Translations under genes and position numbers: made by a program | Shown here: positions 16,404-24,672 of the stretch, piece by piece | How the letters are laid out: the number at the start of each line of letters is the position of its first letter | Numbering within the stretch: the first letter of the stretch is position 1 | Notes under the pieces: generated by a model | Told to the model about the DNA's origin: nothing | Seen by the model: the letters and a program-made list of their open reading frames with translations, nothing else | The model's database searches: none | Assembly: GCA_028869185.1 (NCBI GenBank) | Contig: JAGWTA010000007.1 | Coordinates: 1 to 64,000 of the forward strand | DNA: 64,000 bases | Source: Hyphomicrobiales bacterium | Lineage (GTDB): Bacteria; Pseudomonadota; Alphaproteobacteria; Rhizobiales; Beijerinckiaceae | Reading direction: 5' to 3'

Positions 16404-16808
16404 ATGCCAGCGTTGTTTTCAGACGATTTTATGGTGGATTTCGGCAATGCGTGGAATGACGAGAAAGAACTCGGCGACGCGCTTTCCAAAATCGGTTTCA
16501 ATTCAACAATCGGCTACGGCTTCGAAGGCGAAGACAAGCCGCGCGGCTTTCTGAAAGTCGAAAACGGCTATGTCGCCGAAGCCGGCGCCTACAACGGCCA
16601 GCCGCTCAACTGGGATTTGCGCGCCTCGCCGTCTGATTGGGAAAAGTGGTGCGCGAGCGGCCTCGGCATGGTTTCGCTCGGCATGGCCTACACCACAGGC
16701 AAGCTGAAATTCAAAACCGGCGACTACGGCGCGATGATCAAAAATCCCGCCATGGCCGGCCCCTTCATCAAGAGCTTCTCCACCATGGGAACCGTTGCGC
16801 GCGCGTAA
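16404..16808 (+). CDS. SCP2 sterol-binding-domain protein
   Basis: 134-residue protein matching the SCP2 lipid-binding fold: an N-terminal acidic helix (WNDEKELGDALSKIGF), a central strand region (GFLKVENGYVAEAG), and the C-terminal part with LGMAYTTGKLKFKTGDYGAM and the hydrophobic tail. Such domains bind sterols, fatty acids or other hydrophobic ligands in the cytoplasm. Start ATG 16404 is set by GGGAGGAAGAG just upstream. It is the first intact gene of the operon that continues into the RND adaptor 23 bp downstream. A ligand-presenting role for the pump is inferred from that order. Confidence 0.78.
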   Translation: MPALFSDDFMVDFGNAWNDEKELGDALSKIGFNSTIGYGFEGEDKPRGFLKVENGYVAEAGAYNGQPLNWDLRASPSDWEKWCASGLGMVSLGMAYTTGKLKFKTGDYGAMIKNPAMAGPFIKSFSTMGTVARA

Positions 16809-16831
16809 CAGCGCTCACGGGAGTCTGCGTT

Positions 16832-18121
16832 ATGATTGCGCGTCTGTTCAAATATCTACCGTTCATCGTCGCCGCGTTTTTTGGCGGCATGATCGCTTCA
16901 TGGTTCGGGCGCAAGGCGCCCGAACCGACCGGCTTGCTTGCGCCGCCGGCCCTCGCTTACGCGCAATTGCGTGTGCCGACGGTCGAGGTCACGCAAACGC
17001 CGACGGCGGCGCGCTTCCGCCTTGGCGGTTATGTAGAGCCGCGCAATTTCGTGCGCCTGACCGCGCAGCAGCCGGGCCGCATCGCCTATATCGCGGGACA
17101 GGAAGGCGAGCATGTGCGCGCCGGACAACTCGTCGCCGCGCTCGATGACGACGCGATCCGTCCGCAATATCGCGCCGCCTGGGCCGCGCTCGGCGCCGAG
17201 ATGGCTGCGCAGCAGAATGCGCAGACGCAGCTCTATCAAAAGCTGTACGGCCCCCGCCAACCCTCTCTCGGCGGCCCTGGCTACGACGCATACGAGCGTT
17301 ACGCGACGCCGTTCTACAACATGTTCCAGTCCTTCATGGGCAACGGCGGCGGCTTCCCCGGTTTTTCGCCGGGCGGCGGCGGCGGTCCGGGCGGCGGCCC
17401 TCCCATGATGACGCAAGACCAGGCGCAGCGCTCGTGGTCCGCCGTCAATAACGCCCGCGCCGATTACGAGCGCCAGCAGGCTGGCCTTGCCGGCGCGCAG
17501 GCCCGGGTCGACGAACTCGATCAGCAGTTGCGCAACCGCCGCTCCATCGCGCCGTATAATTCGGTGATCATGATGCGCCACGTGCGCGTCGGCGACGTCG
17601 TGCAACCCGGTCAACCGCTCGTCGACATCGCCGACACCGACCAGCTCGACGTGCGCGTCGAATTGCCGGCCCATCTCGTCGGCAATCTCAAAATCGGCGA
17701 TCAGATTCCGGTCAGCCTCTCCAACGCCAATGTCTGGGCGGCCGTTTCGCAAATCTTCCCCGGAGCCAATCCCGCGCAGCGCACCGTGACGGTGAAGCTG
17801 GCGCTGCAGCAGGGCGCGGCGGCTGCGCCCGGCATGTATGCGCTCGTCTGGTTCGCGCAGCCCGGCGGCGGCGGTCCCTCCGCAAGCGCGCCCTCGATTC
17901 CCACCAGCGCGATAGCCTGGCGCGGCAGCTTGCCGATCGCCTTCGTCGTCAGCAACACCGGCGCGGCCGACATGCGCATCCTGCGCCTTGGCGAGGCGAC
18001 GGGCGACCGCACGGCGGTTCTCTCCGGCCTGCAGACAGGCGAAAAGATACTCGCCAATCCCAACCCCAACCAGCGTTCGGGCGAATCCGTGCTCGGCGGC
18101 ATGAATGGCGGAGGCGGCTGA
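16832..18121 (+). CDS. RND efflux adaptor (membrane fusion protein) with Gly/Met-rich insert
   Basis: 429-residue periplasmic adaptor anchored by an N-terminal helix (YLPFIVAAFFGGMIASWFG). The two lipoyl half-motifs are PGRIAYIAGQEGEHVRAGQL and SIAPYNSVIMMRHVRVGDVV. They flank a coiled-coil hairpin (MAAQQNAQTQLYQKLYG ... YERQQAGLAGAQARVDELDQ) whose tip holds an unusual insert of ~55 residues, with YNMFQSFMGNGGG and runs of Gly, Pro and Met. The beta-barrel and membrane-proximal domains follow. ATG 16832 has GGGAG 11 nt upstream. It ends 2 bp before the RND pump gene. No TolC-type outer-membrane gene is adjacent. Confidence 0.9.
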   Translation: MIARLFKYLPFIVAAFFGGMIASWFGRKAPEPTGLLAPPALAYAQLRVPTVEVTQTPTAARFRLGGYVEPRNFVRLTAQQPGRIAYIAGQEGEHVRAGQLVAALDDDAIRPQYRAAWAALGAEMAAQQNAQTQLYQKLYGPRQPSLGGPGYDAYERYATPFYNMFQSFMGNGGGFPGFSPGGGGGPGGGPPMMTQDQAQRSWSAVNNARADYERQQAGLAGAQARVDELDQQLRNRRSIAPYNSVIMMRHVRVGDVVQPGQPLVDIADTDQLDVRVELPAHLVGNLKIGDQIPVSLSNANVWAAVSQIFPGANPAQRTVTVKLALQQGAAAAPGMYALVWFAQPGGGGPSASAPSIPTSAIAWRGSLPIAFVVSNTGAADMRILRLGEATGDRTAVLSGLQTGEKILANPNPNQRSGESVLGGMNGGGG

Positions 18122-18123
18122 AC

Positions 18124-21100
18124 ATGTCCGCCGCCGCTCCGCACACCACAACAGACGCTGGCCCAGGGCGCCCGCACCATCTCGGTCTCGCCGGCCGCAT
18201 GGCGCGCGCATTCATCGAATCGCCGCTGACGCCGCTGCTGCTGCTTGCCTTCTTCCTGATCGGCGCGCTCGGCATGATGGTGACGCCGCGCGAGGAAGAT
18301 CCGCAGATTTCGGTCCCGATGGTCGATATCATGATCGCCTATCCCGGCGCATCGTCGCAGGAAGTGGCCAATCTCGTCGCCGAGCCGCTCGAACGTCTGA
18401 TGTCGGAACTGCCGGGCGTCAAACACGTCTATTCCATGTCCCGCGACGGCATGGCGATGGTGACGGTGCGCTTCGATGTCGGCGAGCAGATGGAGCCTTC
18501 GCTCGTCAAGCTCTACGACAAGCTCTATTCGCATATGGACGCCATTCCCAAGGGCGTGATGCAGCCGATCGTCAAGCCCAAGAGCATCGACGACGTGCCT
18601 GTCGTAACCATCACGCTCTCCTCGAGCCGTCTCGATCTCGTGCAGTTGCGCAAGCTCGGCCTCGATGTTGTGCAGCGCTTCAAGGCGCTGCCCAATACGG
18701 GTCAGAGTTTCGTCGTCGGCGGCAGCGAGGAGCAGGTGCGCATCGATGTCGATCTGGCGCGCCTTGCGGCCCACAATGTCTCGCTCGGGCAGATCGCTCG
18801 CGCCGTCGCCGCGGCCAACCAGCGCATCCCGGCGGGCGATGTCGTGGACGGGGACCGGCGTTTCAACATCTACACCGGCGAATTTCTCGCCAATGCGCAT
18901 GAGGTCGAAAACCTTCTCATCGCCGTCGACCACAACCGGCCCGTCTATCTGCGCGACGTCGCGACCGTGCAGCAGGGCGAAGGCGAAACGCGCACGATCG
19001 TCACCGCCAGCGAGCGGCTGAAGGACGGCGGCTTCGCCACCAATCCCGCCGTCACCATTGCGGTCGCCAAAAAACACGGCTCCAACGGCATCGACGTCGC
19101 CCATGCGCTGACGACGGAACTGGACGCGCTCAAAGGCTCAATCATTCCCGACGACGTCACGGTGACCCTCTCGCGCAATTACGGCGAGACGGCGCAGGAC
19201 AAGGTCACCCATCTCATCATCAAGCTGTTCATCGTGTCGGCCCTCGTCACGCTGCTCGCGCTGGTGACGATGGGTGGTCGCCCGGCCCTGATCGTGATGG
19301 TTACGATTCCGGCGGTGCTGCTGATGTCGCTCGCCGTCGCCTATGTTCTGAAATTCACGATCAACCGCGTATCGATGTTCGCGCTCGTCTTCGCGATCGG
19401 CATTCTCGTCGACGACGCCATCGTCGTTGTCGAAAATATCTACCGCCGCTGGCTCGATTCCGGCAGCACGGACGACGCTTTGACCGTCGAGGCGGTCGAC
19501 GAAGTCGGCAACCCGACCATACTGGCGACCTTCACCGTCGTCGCCGCGCTGCTGCCGATGGGTTTTGTCAGCGACATGATGGGCCCCTACATGCTGCCCA
19601 TCCCGGTCCTGTCCTCGGCGGCGATGATCTTCTCGCTGTTCGCCGCTTTCATCTTCGTGCCCTGGCTCGCTGCGCGCGTTAAGCCGACGATGGCGCAATT
19701 ACGCAAGGCGGCTGAGCGCGAGCACAAACAATCCGATCTCATCGGCCGTTTCTACGGCGGCGCCATCACGCCGATCATGTCGCGCACACGCGGCCTGATC
19801 GTGCTCGCCCTGATCATCCTGGCGATGTTCGGCGCCATTGCGATGTTCCCCTTGAAGCTTGTGCCCTTCAAGATGCTGCCCTACGACAACAAGTCGGAAC
19901 TGCAGGTCGTCATCGACATGCCGGAGGGCTCCGATCTTTTCGCTACGGCCAATCTCGCGCAGCGTCTGGCCAGCGAATTGCAGAAACAGCCGGAGTTGCT
20001 CACCTACCAGACTTACGTCGGCACATCCTCGCCGTTCAACTTCAACGGCCTCGTGCGCCATTATTTCCTGCGCTCGCAGCCCTGGCAGGCCGACATCGCC
20101 GTGCAATTGCTCGACAAATCCGAGCGCGAGCGTTCAAGCCATGACATTGCTTCAGCGATCCGCGCTTCGCTGACGCCGATCGCCGCGCAGGAAGGCGCGC
20201 GCCTCACGATCGCCGAAGCGCCGCCCGGCCCGCCCGTGCTGGCGCCGCTCGTCGTCGAGCTGTATGGCCCCTCGGCCGAAATCCGCCGCAAAGTCGCAGG
20301 CGATCTCTTCAAAATCCTGCGCAAGACGCCCGATGTCGCCGACGTCAACACTTTCATCGAACGTCCGCATTCGAACCTGCAGTTCATCGTCGACACGCAA
20401 CGCGCCTCGATGTTCGGCGTCTCGACCGAAGCGATCAATCGCGAGATCGCGATGGCGACGGGCGGCTTTGTCGCTGGCGCCATCAAGAGCCACCGCAATC
20501 TCGAGCAGACGGTGATCACCCTGCAAACGCCGATGGCCGCGCGCGGCAATCTCGGCAATCTGCTCGTGATGCCCGTGCATACGGAAACCGGCCAGACGGT
20601 TCCGCTTGGCGAGCTTGGCCAGTTCGTCAACAAGCCGGTCGATCCCGTGATCTTTCACAAGGATCTTCGCCCGCTCGAATATGTCACCGCCGATGTCGTC
20701 GGTCGCCTCGGAGCCCCGCTTTACGGCATGCTGAATGTCGATGCGGCGCTGAAGAATTACGTCGCGCCGGACGGAACGAAAATCGGCGGTTCCTATTTCG
20801 GGCGACCTGCGGACACGACGCGCACCAGCTTCAAATGGGACGGCGAATGGGAGGTCACATATGTCACATTCCGCGACATGGGTCTCGCCTTCATCGCCGC
20901 GCTCGTCCTGATCTACATTCTCGTCGTCGCCGAATTCAAAAGCTTCATGCTGCCCGCGGTCGTCATGGCGCCGATCCCGCTGACGCTGATCGGCATCGTG
21001 CCCGGCCACTGGCTGCTGGGCGCCGATTTCACGGCGACGTCGATGATCGGCTTCATCGCGCTCGCCGGCATCATCGTGCGCAATTCGATCCTGCTGGTTG

Positions 21101-22338
21101 AATTCTCGCGCGCGAAAGTCGCGGAAGGCTGGAGCGTGCGCGACGCCATCGTGATGGCGGGCCGGGTGCGTCTGCGCCCCATTCTCATCACGGCGCTGGC
21201 GCTCGTCATCGGCTCGATGGTGCTGTTGTCGGACCCGATCTTCCAGGGCATGGCGGTGTCGCTGCTGTTCGGCTCGCTGATCGCCACGTTCCTCACACTG
21301 GTCGTCATTCCGCTCGGCTGCGTCGCCGCGCGCAAATATTACGATGCTCCGGGCGGCGCGCCGCAAACCGGCCCTGCGCCCGACTCGCCCTCGCCGGGAC
21401 CGGCGCCGGGATCTGCGCCTGCTGGCGCTGGCGCTGCAAGCGCCCGGCCGCCGCGGCTGCAAAAGCGCGGCGAGACGGCCGGCGTTGCAGCGAGCGCCGG
21501 CGAAGCCGCCCTCGCACAGACGGCAGCCGCCGGCCGCCCTCCCAGACTGATGCGCAAAAGCGACGCCGATGCGCCGGAAACAACGTCCGCGCTCGTCGCC
21601 GACGCGCCTGCGCCTGCTGGCCGGCCGCCGCGTCTGATGCGCAAAAGCGAAGCAGACCATGCGCCGCCCGCGCCCTCGAGCGATGGCCGCCCGCCCCGCC
21701 TGTTGCGCAAGAGCGAAGCGGAGGCCGCGCATGTCGCCAGCCTCTCGCCGGACCATCCGCTCGAACGCGCGACGCCGCCAGACGACCGCGCAGGCCCGAT
21801 CGACCACGCCGCAGCGCCCGACGCGCATATTGCAGCCGAAGCTGCTGCGATGGCGAGCGCGCGCGACAACCTGCACGATGCAGCGATGCATATGCATGCA
21901 GCGCCCGCCATCACGACGCCTGTGCATGCAACGCCTGCTCTCGATGCGCCACACCATGAAGCGGCGGCGCACATGACGCCGGAGCACAGGATCGTTGCGC
22001 ATGAAACGCAGCCGCACGACGCCAACGCGCATGAAGCGCATGCGCAAGGATTGATCGCGCCATCGCCGGTTGCGCATGAACCGGCTCCCGCGGCGGATGC
22101 CGACGCTCTGTTCGAGGCCCCGGAAGCCGAGCCGCCGGTCGCGCCTGCGCGCGCCGACGACGACGCGCCTTATTCCGCAGAAGACGACGCAACGCTGCAC
22201 GAGACGACGCGCGCGCCCGTTTCGCGCAGCGCTCGCGCAATTGCCGCACGACGCCTGCGCGCAGCGCGCGCTGCTGCAGTCGCGCCGCCGCGCCGTGGAC
22301 CACAAACCGCGCCGATGCGTTGGGAGGATTTGTTATGA
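18124..22338 (+). CDS. RND efflux permease with ~330-residue C-terminal extension
   Basis: 1404-residue inner-membrane RND transporter; typical members have ~1030-1080. Residues 1-1073 form a complete core: TM1 (LTPLLLLAFFLIGALGMM), porter domain starting EEDPQISVPMVDIMIAYPGA, the proton-relay helix with GILVDDAIVVVEN, and the second half with IIVRNSILLVEFSRAKVAEG. From ~1074 a low-complexity cytoplasmic tail contains four RPPRL(M/L/Q)RK-like repeats starting at R1108, R1138, R1167 and R1189, a His/Met-rich stretch (~1240-1320, including MHMHAAP), an acidic segment and an Arg-rich end. Its stop overlaps the next ATG. The substrate is unknown; neighbours point to a hydrophobic or metal cargo. 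Confidence 0.92.
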   Translation: MSAAAPHTTTDAGPGRPHHLGLAGRMARAFIESPLTPLLLLAFFLIGALGMMVTPREEDPQISVPMVDIMIAYPGASSQEVANLVAEPLERLMSELPGVKHVYSMSRDGMAMVTVRFDVGEQMEPSLVKLYDKLYSHMDAIPKGVMQPIVKPKSIDDVPVVTITLSSSRLDLVQLRKLGLDVVQRFKALPNTGQSFVVGGSEEQVRIDVDLARLAAHNVSLGQIARAVAAANQRIPAGDVVDGDRRFNIYTGEFLANAHEVENLLIAVDHNRPVYLRDVATVQQGEGETRTIVTASERLKDGGFATNPAVTIAVAKKHGSNGIDVAHALTTELDALKGSIIPDDVTVTLSRNYGETAQDKVTHLIIKLFIVSALVTLLALVTMGGRPALIVMVTIPAVLLMSLAVAYVLKFTINRVSMFALVFAIGILVDDAIVVVENIYRRWLDSGSTDDALTVEAVDEVGNPTILATFTVVAALLPMGFVSDMMGPYMLPIPVLSSAAMIFSLFAAFIFVPWLAARVKPTMAQLRKAAEREHKQSDLIGRFYGGAITPIMSRTRGLIVLALIILAMFGAIAMFPLKLVPFKMLPYDNKSELQVVIDMPEGSDLFATANLAQRLASELQKQPELLTYQTYVGTSSPFNFNGLVRHYFLRSQPWQADIAVQLLDKSERERSSHDIASAIRASLTPIAAQEGARLTIAEAPPGPPVLAPLVVELYGPSAEIRRKVAGDLFKILRKTPDVADVNTFIERPHSNLQFIVDTQRASMFGVSTEAINREIAMATGGFVAGAIKSHRNLEQTVITLQTPMAARGNLGNLLVMPVHTETGQTVPLGELGQFVNKPVDPVIFHKDLRPLEYVTADVVGRLGAPLYGMLNVDAALKNYVAPDGTKIGGSYFGRPADTTRTSFKWDGEWEVTYVTFRDMGLAFIAALVLIYILVVAEFKSFMLPAVVMAPIPLTLIGIVPGHWLLGADFTATSMIGFIALAGIIVRNSILLVEFSRAKVAEGWSVRDAIVMAGRVRLRPILITALALVIGSMVLLSDPIFQGMAVSLLFGSLIATFLTLVVIPLGCVAARKYYDAPGGAPQTGPAPDSPSPGPAPGSAPAGAGAASARPPRLQKRGETAGVAASAGEAALAQTAAAGRPPRLMRKSDADAPETTSALVADAPAPAGRPPRLMRKSEADHAPPAPSSDGRPPRLLRKSEAEAAHVASLSPDHPLERATPPDDRAGPIDHAAAPDAHIAAEAAAMASARDNLHDAAMHMHAAPAITTPVHATPALDAPHHEAAAHMTPEHRIVAHETQPHDANAHEAHAQGLIAPSPVAHEPAPAADADALFEAPEAEPPVAPARADDDAPYSAEDDATLHETTRAPVSRSARAIAARRLRAARAAAVAPPRRGPQTAPMRWEDLL
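21445..21723 (+). repeat. Coding repeats RPPRLxRKSEAD in the RND tail
   Basis: Four in-frame copies start at 21445, 21535, 21622 and 21688. Copies 2-4 share GRPPRL(M/L)RKS(D/E)A and are spaced 22-29 residues apart by Ala/Pro-rich linkers; copy 1 is diverged (RPPRLQKRGE). The codons differ between copies (for example AGA versus CGT), so the peptide motif, not the DNA, seems conserved. Confidence 0.8.
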
Positions 22339-22805
22339 AGCGCTTGTCCGTCCTCGCCCTGCTTTTGGCGGCCGCGCCTGCCGCCATGGCCGCGACTTAT
22401 GGCGATCTGTCGGCGCAGCCGGACACGCCGCCGCCCGCTTACGCCGCCGGCCCCTATGCAGAGCCGCCCATGCCCGGCGCCTGCCCGCAATGCGGCCACC
22501 CCTCCTTTTCCGGCGGACCGCAAGGCGTGATGCCGGCCCCGCTCGACGCCCCCGGCGCGGCGCAACTGAGCTACACGCCGCCCGAACGCTATCTGCCCTT
22601 CTCCCGGCAGGCGGGACTGCCGCATGGCCGCCTGCAGGTCTGGAGCTTCGGCCAAATCAATTCGACGACCGATCCGTTCAACCAGATCGGTCTCAGCACG
22701 CCTTTCATGTTTGTGCCCTGGTCCACCCCGCTCTCGGGCTGGACCAATGCGCAGACATGGAATTGGTGGCGCGAACGCTCGGGCGTTCAGCCGCCGTACT
22801 GGTAG
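22335..22805 (+). CDS. Exported Pro/aromatic-rich protein with CxxC
   Basis: 156-residue secreted protein not recognised. A signal peptide (~1-20, LSVLALLLAAAPAAMA) precedes a Pro-rich region with PPPAYAAGPYAEPPMPG, one GACPQCGHP motif that could bind metal or form a disulfide, and an aromatic C-terminus (WTNAQTWNWWRERSGVQPPY). ATG 22335 overlaps the RND stop (ATGA) with GGGAGG upstream, indicating tight translational coupling to the pump. It could be a periplasmic or outer-membrane component of the same apparatus; no family assignment supports this. Confidence 0.75.
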   Translation: MKRLSVLALLLAAAPAAMAATYGDLSAQPDTPPPAYAAGPYAEPPMPGACPQCGHPSFSGGPQGVMPAPLDAPGAAQLSYTPPERYLPFSRQAGLPHGRLQVWSFGQINSTTDPFNQIGLSTPFMFVPWSTPLSGWTNAQTWNWWRERSGVQPPYW

Positions 22806-22850
22806 GCCATCCTGGCCCATCAGGGAGGACGCAGACAGAAGGAGACGATA

Positions 22851-23465
22851 ATGAAACTCATCCTGAAACTTGCGGCCGCGACGGGCTTGGCGGCTTTCGC
22901 CACAGCCGCGCTGGCCGAAACCGCGCCGCCGCCGCCCGCTGGTCCCTACGGCCAGCAGCAGGCTGAAGCAAACATTGGCGGACAGCAGGCGCAGGCTCCC
23001 CGTCCCAATTGGGGCGCGCCGCCGCCGCCGCCCCCGCCCTATGGCTATCCCTACGGCTATGGCGCGCCGCAGGCGCCGGCGCCGGCGCCTGCTCCTGCGC
23101 AGTCCGGACAGGCTTCGACGGGCTCTTCGACCGCCCAGCCCGCGCAGCCCGGCTGGGGCCCGCCCCCGCCGCCGCCGCCGCCCGCTTACGGCTACGGCTA
23201 CGGCCCGGGCTACGGCTATGGCTATCCCCCGCCGCATTACGGCTACGGTCCCGGCTACGGCTACGGCCCGGGCTGGGGCGGCGGTCCGTGGAACCGCGGC
23301 TGGGGCAACGGCAACGGCAACGGCTATGGCAACGGTTACGGCAACGGCTCGGGCCGCGGCAACATGCGTGGCAACTTCAGCTTCGGCGGCGACGCCGACA
23401 TGAGCGGCAACGGCAACGGCAACGGCTGGGGCAACAACGGCTGGGGCAACAACGGCTGGTGGTGA
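22851..23465 (+). CDS. Exported Gly/Tyr/Pro-rich, sulfur-globule-like protein
   Basis: 204-residue secreted low-complexity protein. The signal peptide (~1-22) ends ATAALAE. The mature part alternates poly-Pro with repeats such as YGYPYGYG and YGYGYGPGYGYGYPPPHYG, then Gly/Asn-rich repeats (GNGNGYGNGYGNG) and an NNGWGNNGWW end. Composition and repeat style resemble the periplasmic sulfur-globule envelope proteins of purple and colourless sulfur bacteria, though low complexity makes homology hard to prove. It is the second of three exported proteins after the RND gene. A self-assembling matrix or shell role is inferred. GC-rich repeats could make its length vary between strains. Confidence 0.7.
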   Translation: MKLILKLAAATGLAAFATAALAETAPPPPAGPYGQQQAEANIGGQQAQAPRPNWGAPPPPPPPYGYPYGYGAPQAPAPAPAPAQSGQASTGSSTAQPAQPGWGPPPPPPPPAYGYGYGPGYGYGYPPPHYGYGPGYGYGPGWGGGPWNRGWGNGNGNGYGNGYGNGSGRGNMRGNFSFGGDADMSGNGNGNGWGNNGWGNNGWW

Positions 23466-23520
23466 AAATCCGGCGCCGGGCGTTCATCGTCCGGCGCCGC
23501 ACACAATTGGAGAGACGCCC

Positions 23521-24027
23521 ATGAAAAACGTCAGAAAACGTGTTGCAGTCGCAACGCTCGCGCTGGGTCTGCTGGCGCCCGTCGGCGCAGCCGCCCAATG
23601 GTGGGGCGGCGCGCCCTATACCGGCGGCCCCTGGGGCGGCGGACCATGGGGCTATCCCGGCTATGGCAACGGCTATGGCAATGGCTACGGCCACGGCAAC
23701 GGCTTCGGCCGGGGCAATTTCAATTTCAACGCCGATCTCAGCAGCCTCGGCTGGGGCAACGGCTATGGCGGACCATGGGGCGGCGGCGGCGGACCGTGGG
23801 GCGGAAACCCTTGGGGCGGCGGACCCTGGGGCGGCGGACCGTGGGGCGGGAGCCCGTGGGGCGGCAGCCCCTTCGGCGGATTTCCGGGCGGTTTTCCCGG
23901 CAGCTTCCCAGGAAGCTTTCCGGGCAGTTTTCCCGGCAGTTTCCCGGGCGGGATGCCGTTTGGCGGACCGACCTCCTTCGCCAGTCCCATGGGCGGACCA
24001 TGGGGCGGACCCTGGCGCGGTTGGTGA
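23521..24027 (+). CDS. Exported Gly/Trp/Pro-rich, sulfur-globule-like protein
   Basis: 168-residue secreted protein. A signal peptide (~1-25, VAVATLALGLLAPVGAAAQ) is followed by tandem WGGGPWGG and GNGYGNGYGHGNGFGRGN segments and a later block of four FPGS repeats. It resembles sulfur-globule or other structural glycine-rich proteins. A short N-rich core (FNFNADLSSLGWGNG) is the only non-repetitive part and echoes the FSFGGDADMSGNG core of the preceding protein, suggesting the two share a common origin or partner. GGAGAGACGCCC precedes ATG 23521. It is likely co-expressed with the neighbours at 22851 and 24072. Confidence 0.7.
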   Translation: MKNVRKRVAVATLALGLLAPVGAAAQWWGGAPYTGGPWGGGPWGYPGYGNGYGNGYGHGNGFGRGNFNFNADLSSLGWGNGYGGPWGGGGGPWGGNPWGGGPWGGGPWGGSPWGGSPFGGFPGGFPGSFPGSFPGSFPGSFPGGMPFGGPTSFASPMGGPWGGPWRGW

Positions 24028-24071
24028 ACGCCTGAAACAAAATCAGTTCTGCGAGGGATAGGGAGAGATCA

Positions 24072-24647
24072 ATGCTCGCATGGATCGGAACGCGGTTGTT
24101 TTACGCCGCGCTGTTCTTTCTGATCGGCGTCTGGGCCGCGACGGTTTCGCCGCGCCTGCGCCATCTCGTCCATCGCAGCGGCGACGTGGGCGCGCAAAGC
24201 GTCGAACAGATGAAAATCTGGACGAACAGCACGCTCGCCTCGACCGAGCGCTCCCTCGCGCCCTCGCCCGAGCCGGCGACGAAACCAGCCCCCGCGGCGC
24301 CCGCCGGCGCAACGACCGAGGAAACAAAACGCATCGAGGCGGCGCGCACAGCGTCTGTCGCGGCAGCGCGCGCCGCCTATGCGCGCGGCGACGCCACCGA
24401 AGCGATCAACCTTTATCGCGCAGTCCTGAAAGACAATCCCGACGACGTCGCCGCACGCGGCGAACTCGGCAACATTTATTTCGCCTCCGGAAGACGACGC
24501 GACGCCGCGCAAATCTATCACGAGGCCGCGCTGATCTCGCTCGCGCATAACGACGTCGCCAATGCGCGCAAACTCGCCCCCGCGATTGCGGAAGGCGATT
24601 CATCGCTCGGCGCCGACATTTACCGCCGTCTTTCCTCAGTTCACTGA
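24072..24647 (+). CDS. Membrane-anchored TPR protein
   Basis: 191-residue protein with an N-terminal membrane helix (~4-24, IGTRLFYAALFFLIGVWAAT), a Pro/Ala linker (~60-80) and two or three TPR-like helical pairs in the C-terminal half (AARAAYARGDATEAINLYRA, LGNIYFASGRRRDAAQIYHE, DVANARKLAPAIAEGD). TPRs bind other proteins, so it may scaffold the adjacent exported components. GGGAGAG lies ~6 nt before ATG 24072. It is followed 25 bp later by the Met-rich membrane protein and lies 44 bp after the Gly/Trp-rich gene. Confidence 0.75.
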   Translation: MLAWIGTRLFYAALFFLIGVWAATVSPRLRHLVHRSGDVGAQSVEQMKIWTNSTLASTERSLAPSPEPATKPAPAAPAGATTEETKRIEAARTASVAAARAAYARGDATEAINLYRAVLKDNPDDVAARGELGNIYFASGRRRDAAQIYHEAALISLAHNDVANARKLAPAIAEGDSSLGADIYRRLSSVH

Positions 24648-24672
24648 CGCTCCGGCGATTAAGGCCACGAAC

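Noticed and set aside
16898-19104. Long minus-strand frames under the RND adaptor and pump
   Set aside because: Both are antisense to well-defined genes on the plus strand.
20152-22305. 717-codon minus-strand frame
   Set aside because: It is antisense to the RND pump and its tail; the product is Arg-rich and without motifs, a shadow caused by high GC.
23000-24000. Dense GC-rich repeats that could look like a CRISPR array or satellite
   Set aside because: Periods are short multiples of three, no uniform repeat/spacer pattern exists, and the repeats are explained by protein repeats in two genes.
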